Assembly: GCA_036245805.1 (NCBI GenBank)
Contig: BTRK01000001.1
Location: 30,945,087 to 31,009,086 of the forward strand
Direction of reading: 5' to 3'
DNA length: 64,000 nt
Origin: Pristionchus mayeri
Lineage: Eukaryota > Nematoda > Chromadorea > Rhabditida > Neodiplogasteridae
Position 1 is the stretch's first letter; each line of letters begins with the position of its first letter. Positions 13,701 through 26,300 of this stretch are shown here, one piece after another. The translations under genes and the position numbers were made by a program. The notes under the pieces are model-generated. The model was not told where the DNA came from and did not search any database. It saw only the letters and a list, made by a program, of their open reading frames with translations.

Positions 13701-16289
13701 CTTTCTCTCACATATTAGTGGAAAGAATATTAACAACTCTAAATAATTATTTATATTGTCAAATTAAACCTGAGGCGGTGGCGGATGGTCGCGGGGGCGC
13801 GTTCTTCCTCGGAACCATCGCGAATCCCCTGGGGGCACTTCCATCACCAGCAGGACTGCCAACGGCACCGACAGAGTCCCGACGAGCGATCGGCTCGGGC
13901 TGCACAAACAATACCATTCAATTTGCATTCCACAACAGCCTCTCATCGAGTGCAAATCAATAGTAAAAGTGTGCTGGATTAACTCTCACCTTGGTCTTCT
14001 CGATGACCAACGGGGACGCCCCTCCACTCGTCTCGCCCTCATCCTTCTCTCCCTTCGCAGCTGCAGTGGGGGGCGTGGCTGCAGCCGATCCTCCATTCGC
14101 AGTTGTCAACGCACGCGCACGAGCCTCCTCGGCAGCCTTCTTCTGCAATCATTGAGGTACTATTATGTAAGAATTAAATAATATTTGTGATCAAAACAAG
14201 CCATAAACGTGAACTTCGACCGGAAGGTGTCGGTATGTCTACGCACCTGCATCATCAACTCCGCGTATTTCTGTGTCGCAGGCTTCTCCTTCGGCGGTCG
14301 TATGATCGGGGCGGCTGCAGACTCTCTCCGCCTCTCCTTCGCGATAACTGCTGCAGGGGGAGTAGCAATTGAGATCGAACGGGGTCGATCGAGAGCCGTT
14401 CCCGAAGAGAACTCCCTGCAATATACAAATGACATAATAATTAGAAGAAGAAAAACCTAAATACTAGCATAAGGAGAGCCACTCACTTCTTCACTTTACT
14501 ATCTCCACCATCACCAGATGACGTCTTCCGCTGCACTTCGTTGGACGCCGCTGGTTGCTGCAAACCATCAATTTTTTTACATTTAATTTCGTTACCTATG
14601 TTATTAAAATTATTTTATGCGTTTCATATAAGACTTTTTTAGTCAGTGAAGCATACTTGATGAACATACTCACCGAGTACTACATGTATGCACATTTAGG
14701 AGGAACTCGATATTTGGCCTAGAGCAGAGCACATGTTCACTGCTCTAAAAATCTCTCATATAAAATTTTCAAAGCTAACCTCGTTTGCTTTTGCTGCTTT
14801 ATCCTCCTCATCTTCATTCGCATCCTGGTCATAGATCTCTGGATCGAGAACAGGCATTGAGGCCGAAGGGGAATCCACGTGATCGGCCTCCTCTCCCTTC
14901 GTCTCTGAAAAACATCGTTGGATAATAAAATTTGATTCGAAACAATATAAATTCAATATTAGTGAAATGTGAGTCATTGGTGCGAACATATCTCAAATTG
15001 CGTATTGGACAGTAACAATGAATAATACAACTAACCCATTGTATTTCTCCTGGCTCTCTTCTTAGCGCCAACCCTCGTGACTCGTCTCTCCAATTCCTCT
15101 GGTGGTACCCACTCAGAATCGCCTCTAGCAAGAACTGCCCCGGTCTGGAATTTTATCTAGTCTCAGGAGAATAAGACAGACCACAAGACAGTGAAAAATA
15201 GAATATAAAAGCGAATATAAATATATAATTTAACTTCACAAAAAATTAAAATAAAAAACCAACCTCTACATCCTCGTCTTCCTTCCTTCTCTTCTTCTTC
15301 TTCTTTTTCGCTTCCATTACCACATCTCCCCCATTCTCAACTTCTGCCGCAGGTTCAGCTGAAATGGCAGCGATCGGCTCCTTCTGAACTCGAATCAAGG
15401 GCTGATCGTCGTCCGAATCGAACTGAGCGACAGCAGGCGCAGCCACAATCTGAAATTAAACAAGTGCTAAATAGTAAACACCGAGATAATGGCAGAAAAT
15501 ATATTTAACTAGCGAACAATTCTTACCGTGACAGAAAACTCCTCTTCGTAAACTTCTTCTTCTTTAGGGGGCAGTGAGTGTTCTCGAGAAGACACCTGAA
15601 ATTTCAATTCGAATGAAAATTCGAATGCAATTTCAACGTTCTCAAAATTAAAAAAAATCATTAATCATATACATCTTTCTTCGTCGAATTTCGTCGCGGT
15701 TTCTTTTTAGGAGGAATTTCAGTAGACTTCACGGTAGATCCCTCTTCCTGAAAATTCAAATTGTGAAGAAAAAGTTAAAAATAATTCTCAAATTCTCACC
15801 CCTGTGCTAGTCACACTAGCGACACTTGTTCTTCGTCTAGCTGTTCGCTTGGGCGCAGGAGCCTTCGTGGAACTGGTAAGCGCTGAAAAATCGGCATTCA
15901 TATTGCTATTTTGACGAAATATTCAAAAAAAAGTAAGCTGAACTCACATTTGGGAGTGGTGTTTGCGCTTGCATTTCGGGATGTGGAGGGTGTCGACCCG
16001 GTGGAGCCAGTGGGAGCAGCCACTGCAGCCGGAGGAACGTAGATGCCGTCCAAACAGTCCTCCAACCGACTGGAGAGTATCAGCTGGGTGCCAGCCGTCT
16101 CTAGACCCCTGCAAAACAAGTTTCAAATTGTAAAATTAAAGAAAAAAAGTTAACAAGAACGAACAAAGATATAACGTACCTCTTTTCGCATTCCTCCTTG
16201 AGTCGGGACAGCGGGAGGAGACTGATCATCGCTCTATTGAGCACATCAGCCCCTCCGGCACTGCGACGGGAACTCGCGCGAGTGGCCAT
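7765..16289 (-). CDS. hnRNP U-like protein (SAP, SPRY, P-loop kinase-like, RGG)
   Basis: Likely a nuclear RNA/chromatin-binding protein of the hnRNP U (SAF-A) family. The ATG is at 16287-16289 and the stop at 7765. N-terminal exons 16180-16289 and 15948-16108 give a SAP motif (LPLSRLKEECEKR, then LILSSRLEDCLDG). Exons from 15882 down to about 11300 encode a long acidic/basic, Lys- and Pro-rich, disordered and coiled stretch. SPRY exons are 11132-11292, 10959-11054, 10787-10903, 10580-10702 and 10252-10455. The P-loop exon 9731-9841 has Walker A GLPGVGKST; 8691-8783 has RRNYIVDLSNVNKDSRKRR, equivalent to NFILDQ.NV in hnRNP U. Exons 8226-8349, 8061-8143 and 7765-8004 complete the kinase-like fold and an RG-rich tail. 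C-terminal exons are very secure. That the 12000-16289 part is the same gene rests on phase, strand and the SAP domain. The intron after 8691 would use a GC donor. Confidence 0.85.
8442..8515. repeat. Short hairpin element in hnRNP U-like intron
   Basis: Arms of 29 bp (8442-8470 and 8487-8515), starting CTGTATGAAAAGAAGG and ending with its complement, differ at two or three positions around a 16-bp loop. It lies in the intron between the exons at 8226-8349 and 8691-8783. Confidence 0.85.
8870..9538. mobile_element. 669-bp foldback element with G/C-run tips and 10-bp target duplication
   Basis: Almost the whole element is one long inverted repeat with arms of about 320 bp around a centre near 9204. 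Each tip is a G/C homopolymer run around a GGTACCCAACATG-type mini-hairpin. The 10-mer GATCGAGGCG flanks it on both sides (8860-8869 and 9539-9548), as expected of a target-site duplication. No coding frame is present, so it is a non-autonomous insertion. It sits in an intron of the hnRNP U-like gene, between the exons at 8691-8783 and 9585-9668. Confidence 0.85.
9930..10225. repeat. Imperfect tandem duplication in an intron
   Basis: Two diverged copies of a unit of about 140 bp, each containing GGGCATTAGATT, a GCATTTGATTAGGA block and GGCATTAGATTTTTAGAA, then TTTGAGCCA and GAACAACTTC. They occupy most of the intron between the P-loop exon and the last SPRY exon. Confidence 0.7.
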
Positions 16290-18173
16290 CACGAGCGCAG
16301 CAAAGAATCACTTCGCCCGACTTCAAAAGAACGAAGGTGAACGCGCCAAAGTTCACTGTTCCGTTCAATGGAGCGCGCGAGCGAAGTCTACAATAAGTAA
16401 CCAAGTAATAGTACGCATACGCGGGACAGCATTATGACTGACATTTCGAGTATTGATTGAGTGACAAACTACAATAACAATTTGAAAATTGGCAAAGTTT
16501 CACAATTTCTTCAAAATCAATTTCGGAGATGCACAACTACGCAATTTACCAAGCACACAACGCATTGGCGTGCTATTTTTCCAATACACCAAACACCATT
16601 TCTATCGGCACGCGCGTTGCACACCACGCATCGTAATTTATTTTTATTTCTTCAATTTTTATTTTAATAATAATTTACCGATATTTTCATGACTGATTCT
16701 CACAATTCATTCGACAATCAAAATATAACACTTCCCTTTTCGTAGACTAAACTCGCACCGAATGAACACATAATTGCGGGAATTGCTTTATACCGAGAAA
16801 TCCAGTCAGAAATGACTGACAACATTTACTTAGAGTGCGTAAACATGGAATTTTCTGTGATAATGTGTGCGTTACGATGAGTACTCACCTTCCATTGAAC
16901 TCTGCAGTTCCGCATCCCGAGAGGGGTTCCTATCTCTTTTATAGTTGATAGTTGATCAGGGTACACCGCAAATTCCCGACGTGTCATGGGAGAGTGCTCT
17001 AATCCTCCGACATCCCTCTCTTCGCAACATTTCATACGACGACAACCTTTGGAATTGCCTCAAATGTTCATCCGAGCGTACGCCATTCCACTCAATAATG
17101 AATAACTACTGCAGCCCTGTTTAGATACTCGACCCACTCATCTTCCGAGTCACAATTTCAGACACATTGTCTGCACTCTTATTCAATCTCGTCTACAGTG
17201 TTAACTATAAAACCGTCGTTTCACTAGAGATGAGACTGTGTTTACTCCACTTCTCGCCCGGCTAATTATAGGAGTGTGTGCTAGATTGGGCAAATGAAGT
17301 TTCGTTGCTCATAAATCTAAGGGATCGCGAGACCGACGAGGGATCAACTAAGCTGAATTAGCACATCAACATCGCTTCTCTGCACAGACACGTGTAGAAA
17401 AGAAGGGGGCAATATGCGGAACCAGAACAAGACCGAGATCATTCTGAGAGCAGTTTTCGATGCGGAACACTTTTCCCTAGAAATCGCACGGAAGTGCAGA
17501 TGTTTGTGCACATTTGCATCGGTAATTTTGCAGCCGCCAGAAACAGAGCCCTTCCCTCCCACCCTCCCTCCTCCTGCCTTATCGATCCTCACGTGGCTCC
17601 GCAATCAAATACAAAGTGCACCTCAACAACCAACGCAGTAATCATCATCATCCATCCTCTTATCATCTCAGATCACTCCCATATTATCACGAGGTCTCCT
17701 ATTTCCTACCGCTCCAGTAGGCACCTTTCCCTCTCTTACACAATCCGCAGACTACATCCTCAATCTCCCAACTACAGTATCCTCAGACTACTGTAACCCC
17801 TCTCGATCCCCTTATTCGCTGCACTCCCCTGGAGGGACTGGACCAGTTTTGAGGATGTCTCATGTCTCTCGATATGAGATCCTCCTCTTCATCAACCCCC
17901 GCTCTTCATACTCCCTCTTGTGCAAGTTTGTTATTGCTCCTCCACGTGTGCCCTCCATCCTCATCCTCATCTCAATCCCCTCCATATTACTCCAATCCCG
18001 AAATATCCTCCGTACTCTTCGCTCCCGACTCCGCCCCTCTAGTCCACTCCTCTTCTCTACTTCGACTCCTCCCCTCCATTCATCTCTCCCCTGAGGGTCA
18101 TTCACACGTCGCAGACTCCGCCTTTTACTGGTCTAGTTCGGCAAAGGTCTTACTCATCCCGCTGTTTCCCGGC
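16290..18173. other. Divergent upstream region of two genes; no gene seen
   Basis: It lies between the ATG of the minus-strand hnRNP U-like gene and the TATA box of the plus-strand peptide gene, so both promoters should be here. From about 17530 to 18170 the plus strand is strongly C/T-rich. Short open frames have no splice or family support. Confidence 0.5.
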
Positions 18174-18180
18174 CTATAAA
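18174..18180 (+). promoter_or_regulatory. TATA-box candidate for the peptide gene
   Basis: CTATAAA followed by AGGCAG in a GC-rich context, 432 bp before the ATG of the secreted-peptide gene. No initiator was identified. A cluster of TACCGTA/CCGTACC motifs at about 18530-18605 lies between it and the ATG. Confidence 0.45.
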
Positions 18181-18611
18181 AGGCAGTAGTCGGGGGACGG
18201 AATGGCCACTCGCTCCTCCTCCTCCTCTCCCCCCCCCCTGTCCAACTTCTGCCTTCTCTTGATTCTTCTCTGCTGCGGGAAGAGCTAACTGCATAATGCA
18301 CCGTTCCTTCTCCGTCCTTCTGTATTTTCCGCCCACTGTGAAAAAAATTTTTCCATGACGTCTCTGTTCGACCGCATCAAATTTCCGGTCTATTTGTGCC
18401 CCTTGCAATTTTGATATTCACATATTTGCGATAGTCACGCTGCCTATGCAGCTGTCCCCCCTCCAGTGCCTCTTCATTTCATTCTGCAGTATCCCCCTTT
18501 TCGAATTATTCGACAAATCCTGCCTTATCCTACCGTATTTCATCCCGTACCTTCTCCATCCTACCGTACCTCCATTCGTTACCGTATCCTACCGTACCCC
18601 TCTGCAGCTTG

Positions 18612-19212
18612 ATGTCTCGACTGTTGGTCCTCATCGTCTGTCTAGCCTCGCTCCTTGCTCTCCTCCAAGCAGCTCCCTACGACATGACCCGGATACAGGT
18701 ACTGTAACTACCGTACTCCGGAGGGCGACGTTGCCTTGATCGCTTCCCATGACGCAGTAGACAGATGGAGCCGTCGCTTGTTTTGATGCTGCGAGAGTGT
18801 CAGAAATAGTCGTAAAGTACTCTCGTCGCACGCTCCCTTAGCTGGTCAATCTCATCACTCAGCTGTAAACTGACTTATCCGCCCCTCTCCATTCTTGCGC
18901 ATCCTCTCAAAATACACCCGCGCACCACATCATTGACCATCAATCACGTCATTGTCCCACGCTGCGACGACCCATCATGCCTACCGTATACTCGTGTACC
19001 CACACACACACACACTCAATACCTGCAGTACACACAGTAACCCGATCGGGTGCTGCTGCCAAAACAGGCCAATTAAAGGGGCTGTGGTGTTTGCATTTTG
19101 GTGATTGTTATTCATTCCGTTTCAGAAGGTCCTCAACGACTTGAGTGGGGCCGCGAAGAGGGACGCCTTCCACTACGCGCCCTACGAGAGAAGCGACTTC
19201 TACTGGAAATAG
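18612..19212 (+). CDS. Small secreted peptide precursor (neuropeptide-like), 57 aa
   Basis: Two exons, 18612-18698 and 19126-19212, join in phase 0 (donor CAG/GTACTG, acceptor TTTCAG) and encode 57 residues with a TAG stop. Residues 1 to about 21 (MSRLLVLIVCLASLLALLQA) are a textbook signal peptide. The rest is short and has one dibasic KR site, releasing a C-terminal peptide of 16 residues, DAFHYAPYERSDFYWK. There is no Gly before the stop, so no amidation is predicted from the sequence. Secretion and dibasic processing fit a neuropeptide-like or other peptide-hormone precursor; I cannot assign it to a named family. A TATA candidate lies upstream and AATAAA follows 128 bp after the stop, which supports a real small gene. 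Confidence 0.72.
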
Positions 19213-19339
19213 ACCACTCGCCCCTCTCCACCCTTCCTTCGTTGTCATCCATCCACAATCTCCTCTTCCGATCTCACCACACTCACAGGGTCTCGTGTAG
19301 CGTCGACCCACATTTCCTTCCCCTCCTTGCCTTATGAGG

Positions 19340-19345
19340 AATAAA
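19340..19345 (+). terminator. Polyadenylation signal of the peptide gene
   Basis: AATAAA, 128 bp after the TAG of the small secreted peptide gene, on the same strand. Confidence 0.6.
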
Positions 19346-20306
19346 ACTCTTGGCTCCTGTTATGCATCTCTCTCACAATCAATTACGTAGACAGATGGAC
19401 AGCAACGTAATATCTATAATTGGCCTCAGACCATACTATTTTCTTCCGTTGGCTCACAGATCAGACATAGTATCGTGCCCCCCCGACTATACTAGGTGAG
19501 AAGCACCTTAGTGGTGCCTTGTTAATATCTATCAACTGCTATACAACCATCCGCTTCTCAGTATATCATCCCATTCAATCGCCGCGACGTCAGCTATTTT
19601 CGCGCCGTCTAAAAACACATTCCCGTACACACTCGGTTTGATGCGCAGACATGGTGCACTACGAAGAGAGCGCACCCACTTTCTCTGAAAATAAATAGAG
19701 CTGAACGCAGTTAGTTAGCCTACACTCTATTTTCTACCAGGAATTCAGTGGTCACTGATGACGGGAAATCTGGTCGAATTTACACGCCATTTGCTCCGAT
19801 ACAGTCACTGATCGAATTTGCCCCCGCACTATTTCCTGGAGGACAGATTTGCATGTTGTGACTGTGCGCATCGGAAGGGGAGGGATGGGGGGGGAGGGAG
19901 AGAGAGATACTGCAGCACTCTGTCTCCCCAGGGAGGAACAACATGCCGTCACGAATTTGGGAGGAGGGGGGGGGGCGAGGAATGCGAGGGTGGTGAATGC
20001 TCAACGAGCACGTCAGACGATGCATTTCCCGCCGGTCTCCGGACAGGAGAGCGTCGAATTACAGATTGGAAGGGAGAGAAGAAGAAGGAATGCACAACGT
20101 CTCTTCATGTACAAACAACCGATGAGGATCAACAATACGAACGAATGAACGAGGGGCGATGGGGAAATAATTACGGAAGCGAAAGAACAAAACACAGAGC
20201 AAGTGCGCCTCCGCTAATCAGTCGAATGGCTCTCAAGCATATTACGTGGGTGGTACTGCAAGGGGAAGAAGGGGTCCACAGTACGCCCTGCTACCGTACT
20301 CTCCTC
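19346..20306. other. Gap between convergent genes; no gene seen
   Basis: The 3' sides of the peptide gene (+) and the STEEP1 gene (-) meet here. G-rich runs at about 19877-19895 and 19960-19980. A 190-codon plus-strand frame (19818-20390) runs antisense into the STEEP1 last exon and shows no protein-like features. Confidence 0.5.
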
Positions 20307-23300
20307 TCAGAGGAGTGTTCCTCTCTTGGTGGGTGGTCCGCTGGGTCGGGTGAATCCGTCTTCGTCCTTCATTGCAGTGGCTGGTCGTGACCTCTTCAGA
20401 TGCTGCTGCACGATCATCGCGTTCAGCGAGTAGTTCTCTGCCGTCTCTTGCTGCAATTAAGAAATTAATTAATTAATTGTAAACAATATTCCTTCCTTAT
20501 TACATTAACAATTCTCTGGTACCGAAGTCCCTTAAGTTACCCTATTACACGACTTGAGTCTGGCTTCAGGATAAATATGTAAATATGAGTATGCAACACA
20601 ATGTTAAAATCCCGTTCATAGCCCCACCAGAACCTAATGAATCACAACGACACTAGGTCGGATGAGAACTATGACGTCATACCGCCTGTGATATTTCAAA
20701 GGCTGCATGACGTCACAGTTCTCATCCACCCTAGTACCATCACAACACAAAGTAACTACATTGCACTGAACGTCTGCTCGCACTCTCATTGGCCTTCCGA
20801 TCTCTCATTAGATTTCACTTCCTACTACGCAGCCTCGGGGCATATCCAATTGTGCACACTCTTGTCTTCCTCTGCCGCCACTTAAGCCACCTGGCGTCCC
20901 ATTCATCTCAAAGATCACGCAAACCATAAACGCGTAACACAATTTGGCTCTCGTTCCAGACCGCGCGATTCCACGCGATATGTTCTCGCATAAAATGAAA
21001 TCATCGAATTACATGTCTTGGCACAAGTATCACGTCATTTCTGTATACGTGTGCTCTACTGACTCATCGTTCTTGCTATTGCGGGGTTGGATCAAAATAT
21101 CAGCGTCGCTGTTTTGCCAAATGTGTATGCACACATTGCCTCCACACGGCTACGATTCAGCGAAACAAGCAGACAGGTGACAATATCGTCATCACCCGCC
21201 GAGACTACATTGTGCATCGCAGTCTGCGGAAGCAGCTCTAATTAGAGCTTCCCCTCTGTCTATTCAGTCCGATTCAAATCATACGCATGCACAACAACCG
21301 TCGTTTGCATCCACCGACCAGACAATAATAGTCACTCAACTCTTGGTAGGAGCAGCTGACCTGAGTCACACGTACGTGATGACGGTGATAAAAAAGTGAA
21401 CATCTCTTCTTTATTACATCCACTTTCCCTGAATCAGGGATGAGCCATTGTCAGCCGATGGAGTGACTAGTCAGGAGGAGCTACACTCCCTCCGCCTCCT
21501 CATTCCCATCTCCCACGCGGCCCTTCACTCAATGACTGGCGACAAGAGATAAAAATACAAGCAGAGAGTGCCCACTCCGGAATGGCCACCCACTCTGCCT
21601 TCCCATCTCTACTCTGCTCATTGCATCCACTTCCGGGCTGGCTGGCAAGGTGCAATAACACCTTTTCCTCGCATCACGTGCGGGTCCTTCCCTCCTCTCG
21701 TCCCCCGGATATAGCCCTGCCGTCCCTCTCGTGAGATCACAGTCCAGTGCTCTCTTGCTCTTGTGAGAAGCAGACAGAAAAGGAAAGTCCGCAATAAGCA
21801 ACGAACTATCCTGGGTGCGCATTTTCTATGAGCTGCTATTCTAGTCACTTTTCCTTCTGGAAGAGACTGGAGATCCATGGCTAATACTGGAATGACTCAG
21901 TGCTCCTCTCCCATTGTCTGTCTCCATTGGTGCCCAATCAAGTGAAAGCCCCCCACCACGTGTGCGCAGAAATGCAACACCTTTGCTGAGGGAAGAGAAT
22001 GAGTCTATTCTGCCTCCCCTGATGATGTCATCTGCTAAGGGGAGCACGACCACAGTATGACTAGTTAGCACCCCGCCCGTTTGATGACTATACGCCAATT
22101 ACTAGCCTTCAAAGTAAGTAAGTGCGCGTGTATCGAGAACCCATCAGACATCAAGGATAATTCCCTTGCAAGAGGAGAAGTCACTTCCTCATCATACCTA
22201 CACACACTTCACACACCCAGCACAAAGATGCAATACCCATCCTAAATGAGATAAGCACATCTAAAAATCGTACCAGTACTTCGTACCTTCCCAAATGCTC
22301 TCCAGACTCCCCATACGTGCACCCGTAAGCAGGTGTGAACTTTTGAGACCTTCTTAATAGGAAAAGTAACGCACGTCTCCTCTCCAGTACAAAATTTAAC
22401 AAATGCAGTCTATGGCAGGTGCAAAAATCGAGACGTTGCAAAGCAAAAAGGTGCTTCTCGTTTTAAAGTCTCGATTTTTAATGTCAAAATTTGAGATTGA
22501 TGGAGGGGTGAAATAAGAAAATGGAAATGGAGCTTGTGCACAATGCACAGAATTCGGCAGAATGCGTGAGAGGAATCACAACAAGGCGATCACGCACCTA
22601 CTCTTGCCCTCAGGGGCAGTCATGTTTCATGTCACGTACGCCCTCATTCACGCATCATACCATTTGTGCGTGTCTCACGTGCCTATCCCTCCGACCTTTG
22701 GCCAGGATGCGTAGCCAAAATCCATAAATAATCATGCAGAATTCATCGTTATTGTGAACACCATCGTTATTGTGAACACATCTCGTCCCCCGGATATAGC
22801 CCTGCCGTCCCTCTCGTGAGATCACAGTCCAGTGCTCTCTTGCTCTTGTGAGAAGCAGACAGAAAAGGAAAGTCCGCAATAAGCAACGAACTATCCTGGG
22901 TGCGCATTTTCTATGAGCTGCTATTCTAGTCACTTTTCCTTCTGGAAGAGACTGGAGATCCATGGCTAATACTGGAATGACTCAGTGCTCCTCTCCCATT
23001 GTCTGTCTCCATTGGTGCCCAATCAAGTGAAAGCCCCCCACCACGTGTGCGCAGAAATGCAACACCTTTGCTGAGGGAAGAGAATGAGTCTATTCTGCCT
23101 CCCCTGATGATGTCATCTGCTAAGGGGAGCACGACCACAGTATGACTAGTTAGCACCCCGCCCGTTTGATGACTATACGCCAATTACTAGCCTTCAAAGT
23201 AAGTAAGTGCGCGTGTATCGAGAACCCATCAGACATCAAGGATAATTCCCTTGCAAGAGGAGAAGTCACTTCCTCATCATACCTACACACACTTCACACA

Positions 23301-26300
23301 CCCAGCACAAAGATGCAATACCCATCCTAAATGAGATAAGCACATCTAAAAATCGTACCAGTACTTCGTACCTTCCCAAATGCTCTCCAGACTCCCCATA
23401 CGTGCACCCGTAAGCAGGTGTGAACTTTTGAGACCTTCTTAATAGGAAAAGTAACGCACGTCTCCTCTCCAGTACAAAATTTAACAAATGCAGTCTATGG
23501 CAGGTGCAAAAATCGAGACGTTGCAAAGCAAAAAGGTGCTTCTCGTTTTAAAGTCTCGATTTTTAATGTCAAAATTTGAGATTGATGGAGGGGTGAAATA
23601 AGAAAATGGAAATGGAGCTTGTGCACAATGCACAGAATTCGGCAGAATGCGTGAGAGGAATCACAACAAGGCGATCACGCACCTACTCTTGCCCTCAGGG
23701 GCAGTCATGTTTCATGTCACGTACGCCCTCATTCACGCATCATACCATTTGTGCGTGTCTCACGTGCCTATCCCTCCGACCTTTGGCCAGGATGCGTAGC
23801 CAAAATCCATAAATAATCATGCAGAATTCATCGTTATTGTGAACACCCCCCCCCCCCCCCCCCCCCCGACACTGGTACACTGGTTCGCCACAAGACACAT
23901 CGGCGGAAAACACGGAATGGCTAAGCGACGACGCATGGTTTACACTCTACCGACTACACCGCATTGCGCTCGCGTGACATACACATACACACTATTTATG
24001 TATTGCCAAGGGGCGAAAAATAACATCGGATACGAGAGAGATGGAGACGCTTGGAGGATAGACTCAATCCAGCCCTCATTCCCATGCAAATGAGCAGACT
24101 CGCCAACACTTCGTACTCAGCTCAATTTCAGTTTTCGCGTAGTAAAGGTAGTAAACCGTATAGATAATCGGATTCATGATGCCGAAAATAATGAGCAAGA
24201 GCACTGCACTGATTCATTGGAGATTCCCTAGCAAGAAACATTTCTACCATGTCCACCATCTATGTTTCTACCGTATCCTACAGTACACTCACCGCCTCAA
24301 TCTCGTCCTCCTCCTCCTCGATGGTCGATACCGTAACCGATCCTTGTCTGCCCTGATTCTTGACGTGCTTCTTCATGATCACCTGCAAGGGGTACGGTGG
24401 AATCGATCGATTGAATGTCCACTCAGGGAGTACGGTAGCATCGATCGATTGAATGTGCACTCGGTAGCGGGAACTGGGTGCATTGGTGCAGACCCAGACA
24501 TTCATTAGGCATATTGCCTTTACATTTTGCAGCTTTCACTACGTGACATTCGCATGTATGCAGCGGAGCGTGGCTAACTCGGGTGTGACGAGACCCCGAT
24601 AGGGTGCATACTTTAGACACATCGAAGGACTTCGTTTTCGAGGGTTGTGTGTCGAGATAACATGCTCATAGTTAACGGTTTGACAACTTGAAGTTCCGCA
24701 AATCGAAGGGGCACACACTGTTACGGTAGTGATGCTGTGTCACATTTATGATTTGATGGATGAGTATGCACTGACCTTCTTCGCTCGCTGCTCCTCGTTC
24801 TTTCCACTAAATCCGCCGACTTCTTGCGATGAGAGCAGCGCGTTCTGCAAAGCATCACGTCACTTTTGCCAATCTGTGCGCATGTTCGAAGCTCGTAGAT
24901 TAGGGCTGCAGGGGCAAACAAGGGAGAGTCTGGAAGGAGAGTTGACAACAATGACTTATTGAGTGGGTGTGTGACACCTTGAACACTGGTCCAAAGGGTA
25001 AGTCAGTAAGCCAGGGAATTCGTAAAACGTAGGTGCGCTCTAACGAGGACAAGGATCGAAGGTGATTGAGTATACCAAAAATATTTAAATTCAGAATTTT
25101 TTTTCAGTCGAAAGCAATTGGTCTACATTTGGTTACAGTCGTGGAAAAAATCAGTCAAATATATTTTTAAAATGTTAAATATTATTTTTATACTTCATTG
25201 TATGTTATGTTTGGCCAACTTCTCGACCACTCACCTTAAAGATGAAAGTGATCTTGAGATTGAAGGGATGCTGGTAGAAAAGGGGCACGCCGCAACCCTT
25301 GCACTTCTTACGGTACTGCTGCTCCAGGCCGAGGTCTTTCCTCAAATTATTATAGTAATAACAATAACAATAATAATTAGATTAGCAATAACTATAACAA
25401 TCGGTCTTTAATGGCTACCCATTCGCCATCACAACCTACAATCAGTTGAGCTATGATCAACAGCCATTTCCACCACATATTAAAATTATAGTGAAGTGGG
25501 TGCACACTACAAATACAAACACACTATTCCAGACAAAAATCCTGAGGTCTTACCATTTCTAAACGAAGGGAAATGGGCATTTCACCAAAATATGGAACCA
25601 TTCAATCAGGGAAATCGTGTTCAAAAAATTATAGAGCAATCTGTGCGCATTACCACTACCAACAGAAACATCCGAATCGTCGAGCTCGCTGTATCGGGCA
25701 ACCGGTCGCCTCCAGATTAATCATTGCAGAATCCGGTACCTTCTGACGTAGACGGTGTCTCCGGCTGCAGCGAACGTCTTCGCGGTGGTTCGAGAGGGGT
25801 CGATGACACGGGCGCCGTCTCGCGACCGCAGCGGAAGCCGCGTGCACAGCGTGTCGCTGATCATTGCCATCTCAAATAACACAATTCAATTGTTTAGGGG
25901 TATTTATAAAAATGAAATGCCTACTTCCACTCCAGGAACAACTACACGGCATGATTTTTCCCGACGACTTTTTAAAAACATGTCCCCGGGGCCGGAAAAT
26001 TCACACGACTATTTTCCGGATACGCCGTACAAGTCATTCCCTGAGTACTGTAGTTTTCTGCTTGAAATTGCCTGATTTCTGTACGATTTCGCTTGTAAGT
26101 TCCTGATTTCGGTATGTCGTTCAAAATGATTAGTTAGCTATACGGTTTTCGATCACTGATTACAATAGTTATTGATTTTTCTCTATTTATTGATTTGTTT
26201 CATTAATATTATTTTTTATTTGCTAAATTCTTTTATATGATATTCTTATACTATTTTCACTAAACGATTATTATTTTGCGTTTTTGATTGATACATTTAA

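Noticed and set aside
19818..20390. 190-codon plus-strand frame
   Set aside because: It runs through G-rich sequence and antisense into the secure STEEP1 last exon; low-complexity composition.
21545..21650. Second peptide-gene promoter resembling 18174-18230
   Set aside because: ATAAAAATA and GGAATGGCCAC are shared, but no signal-peptide exon follows on either strand.
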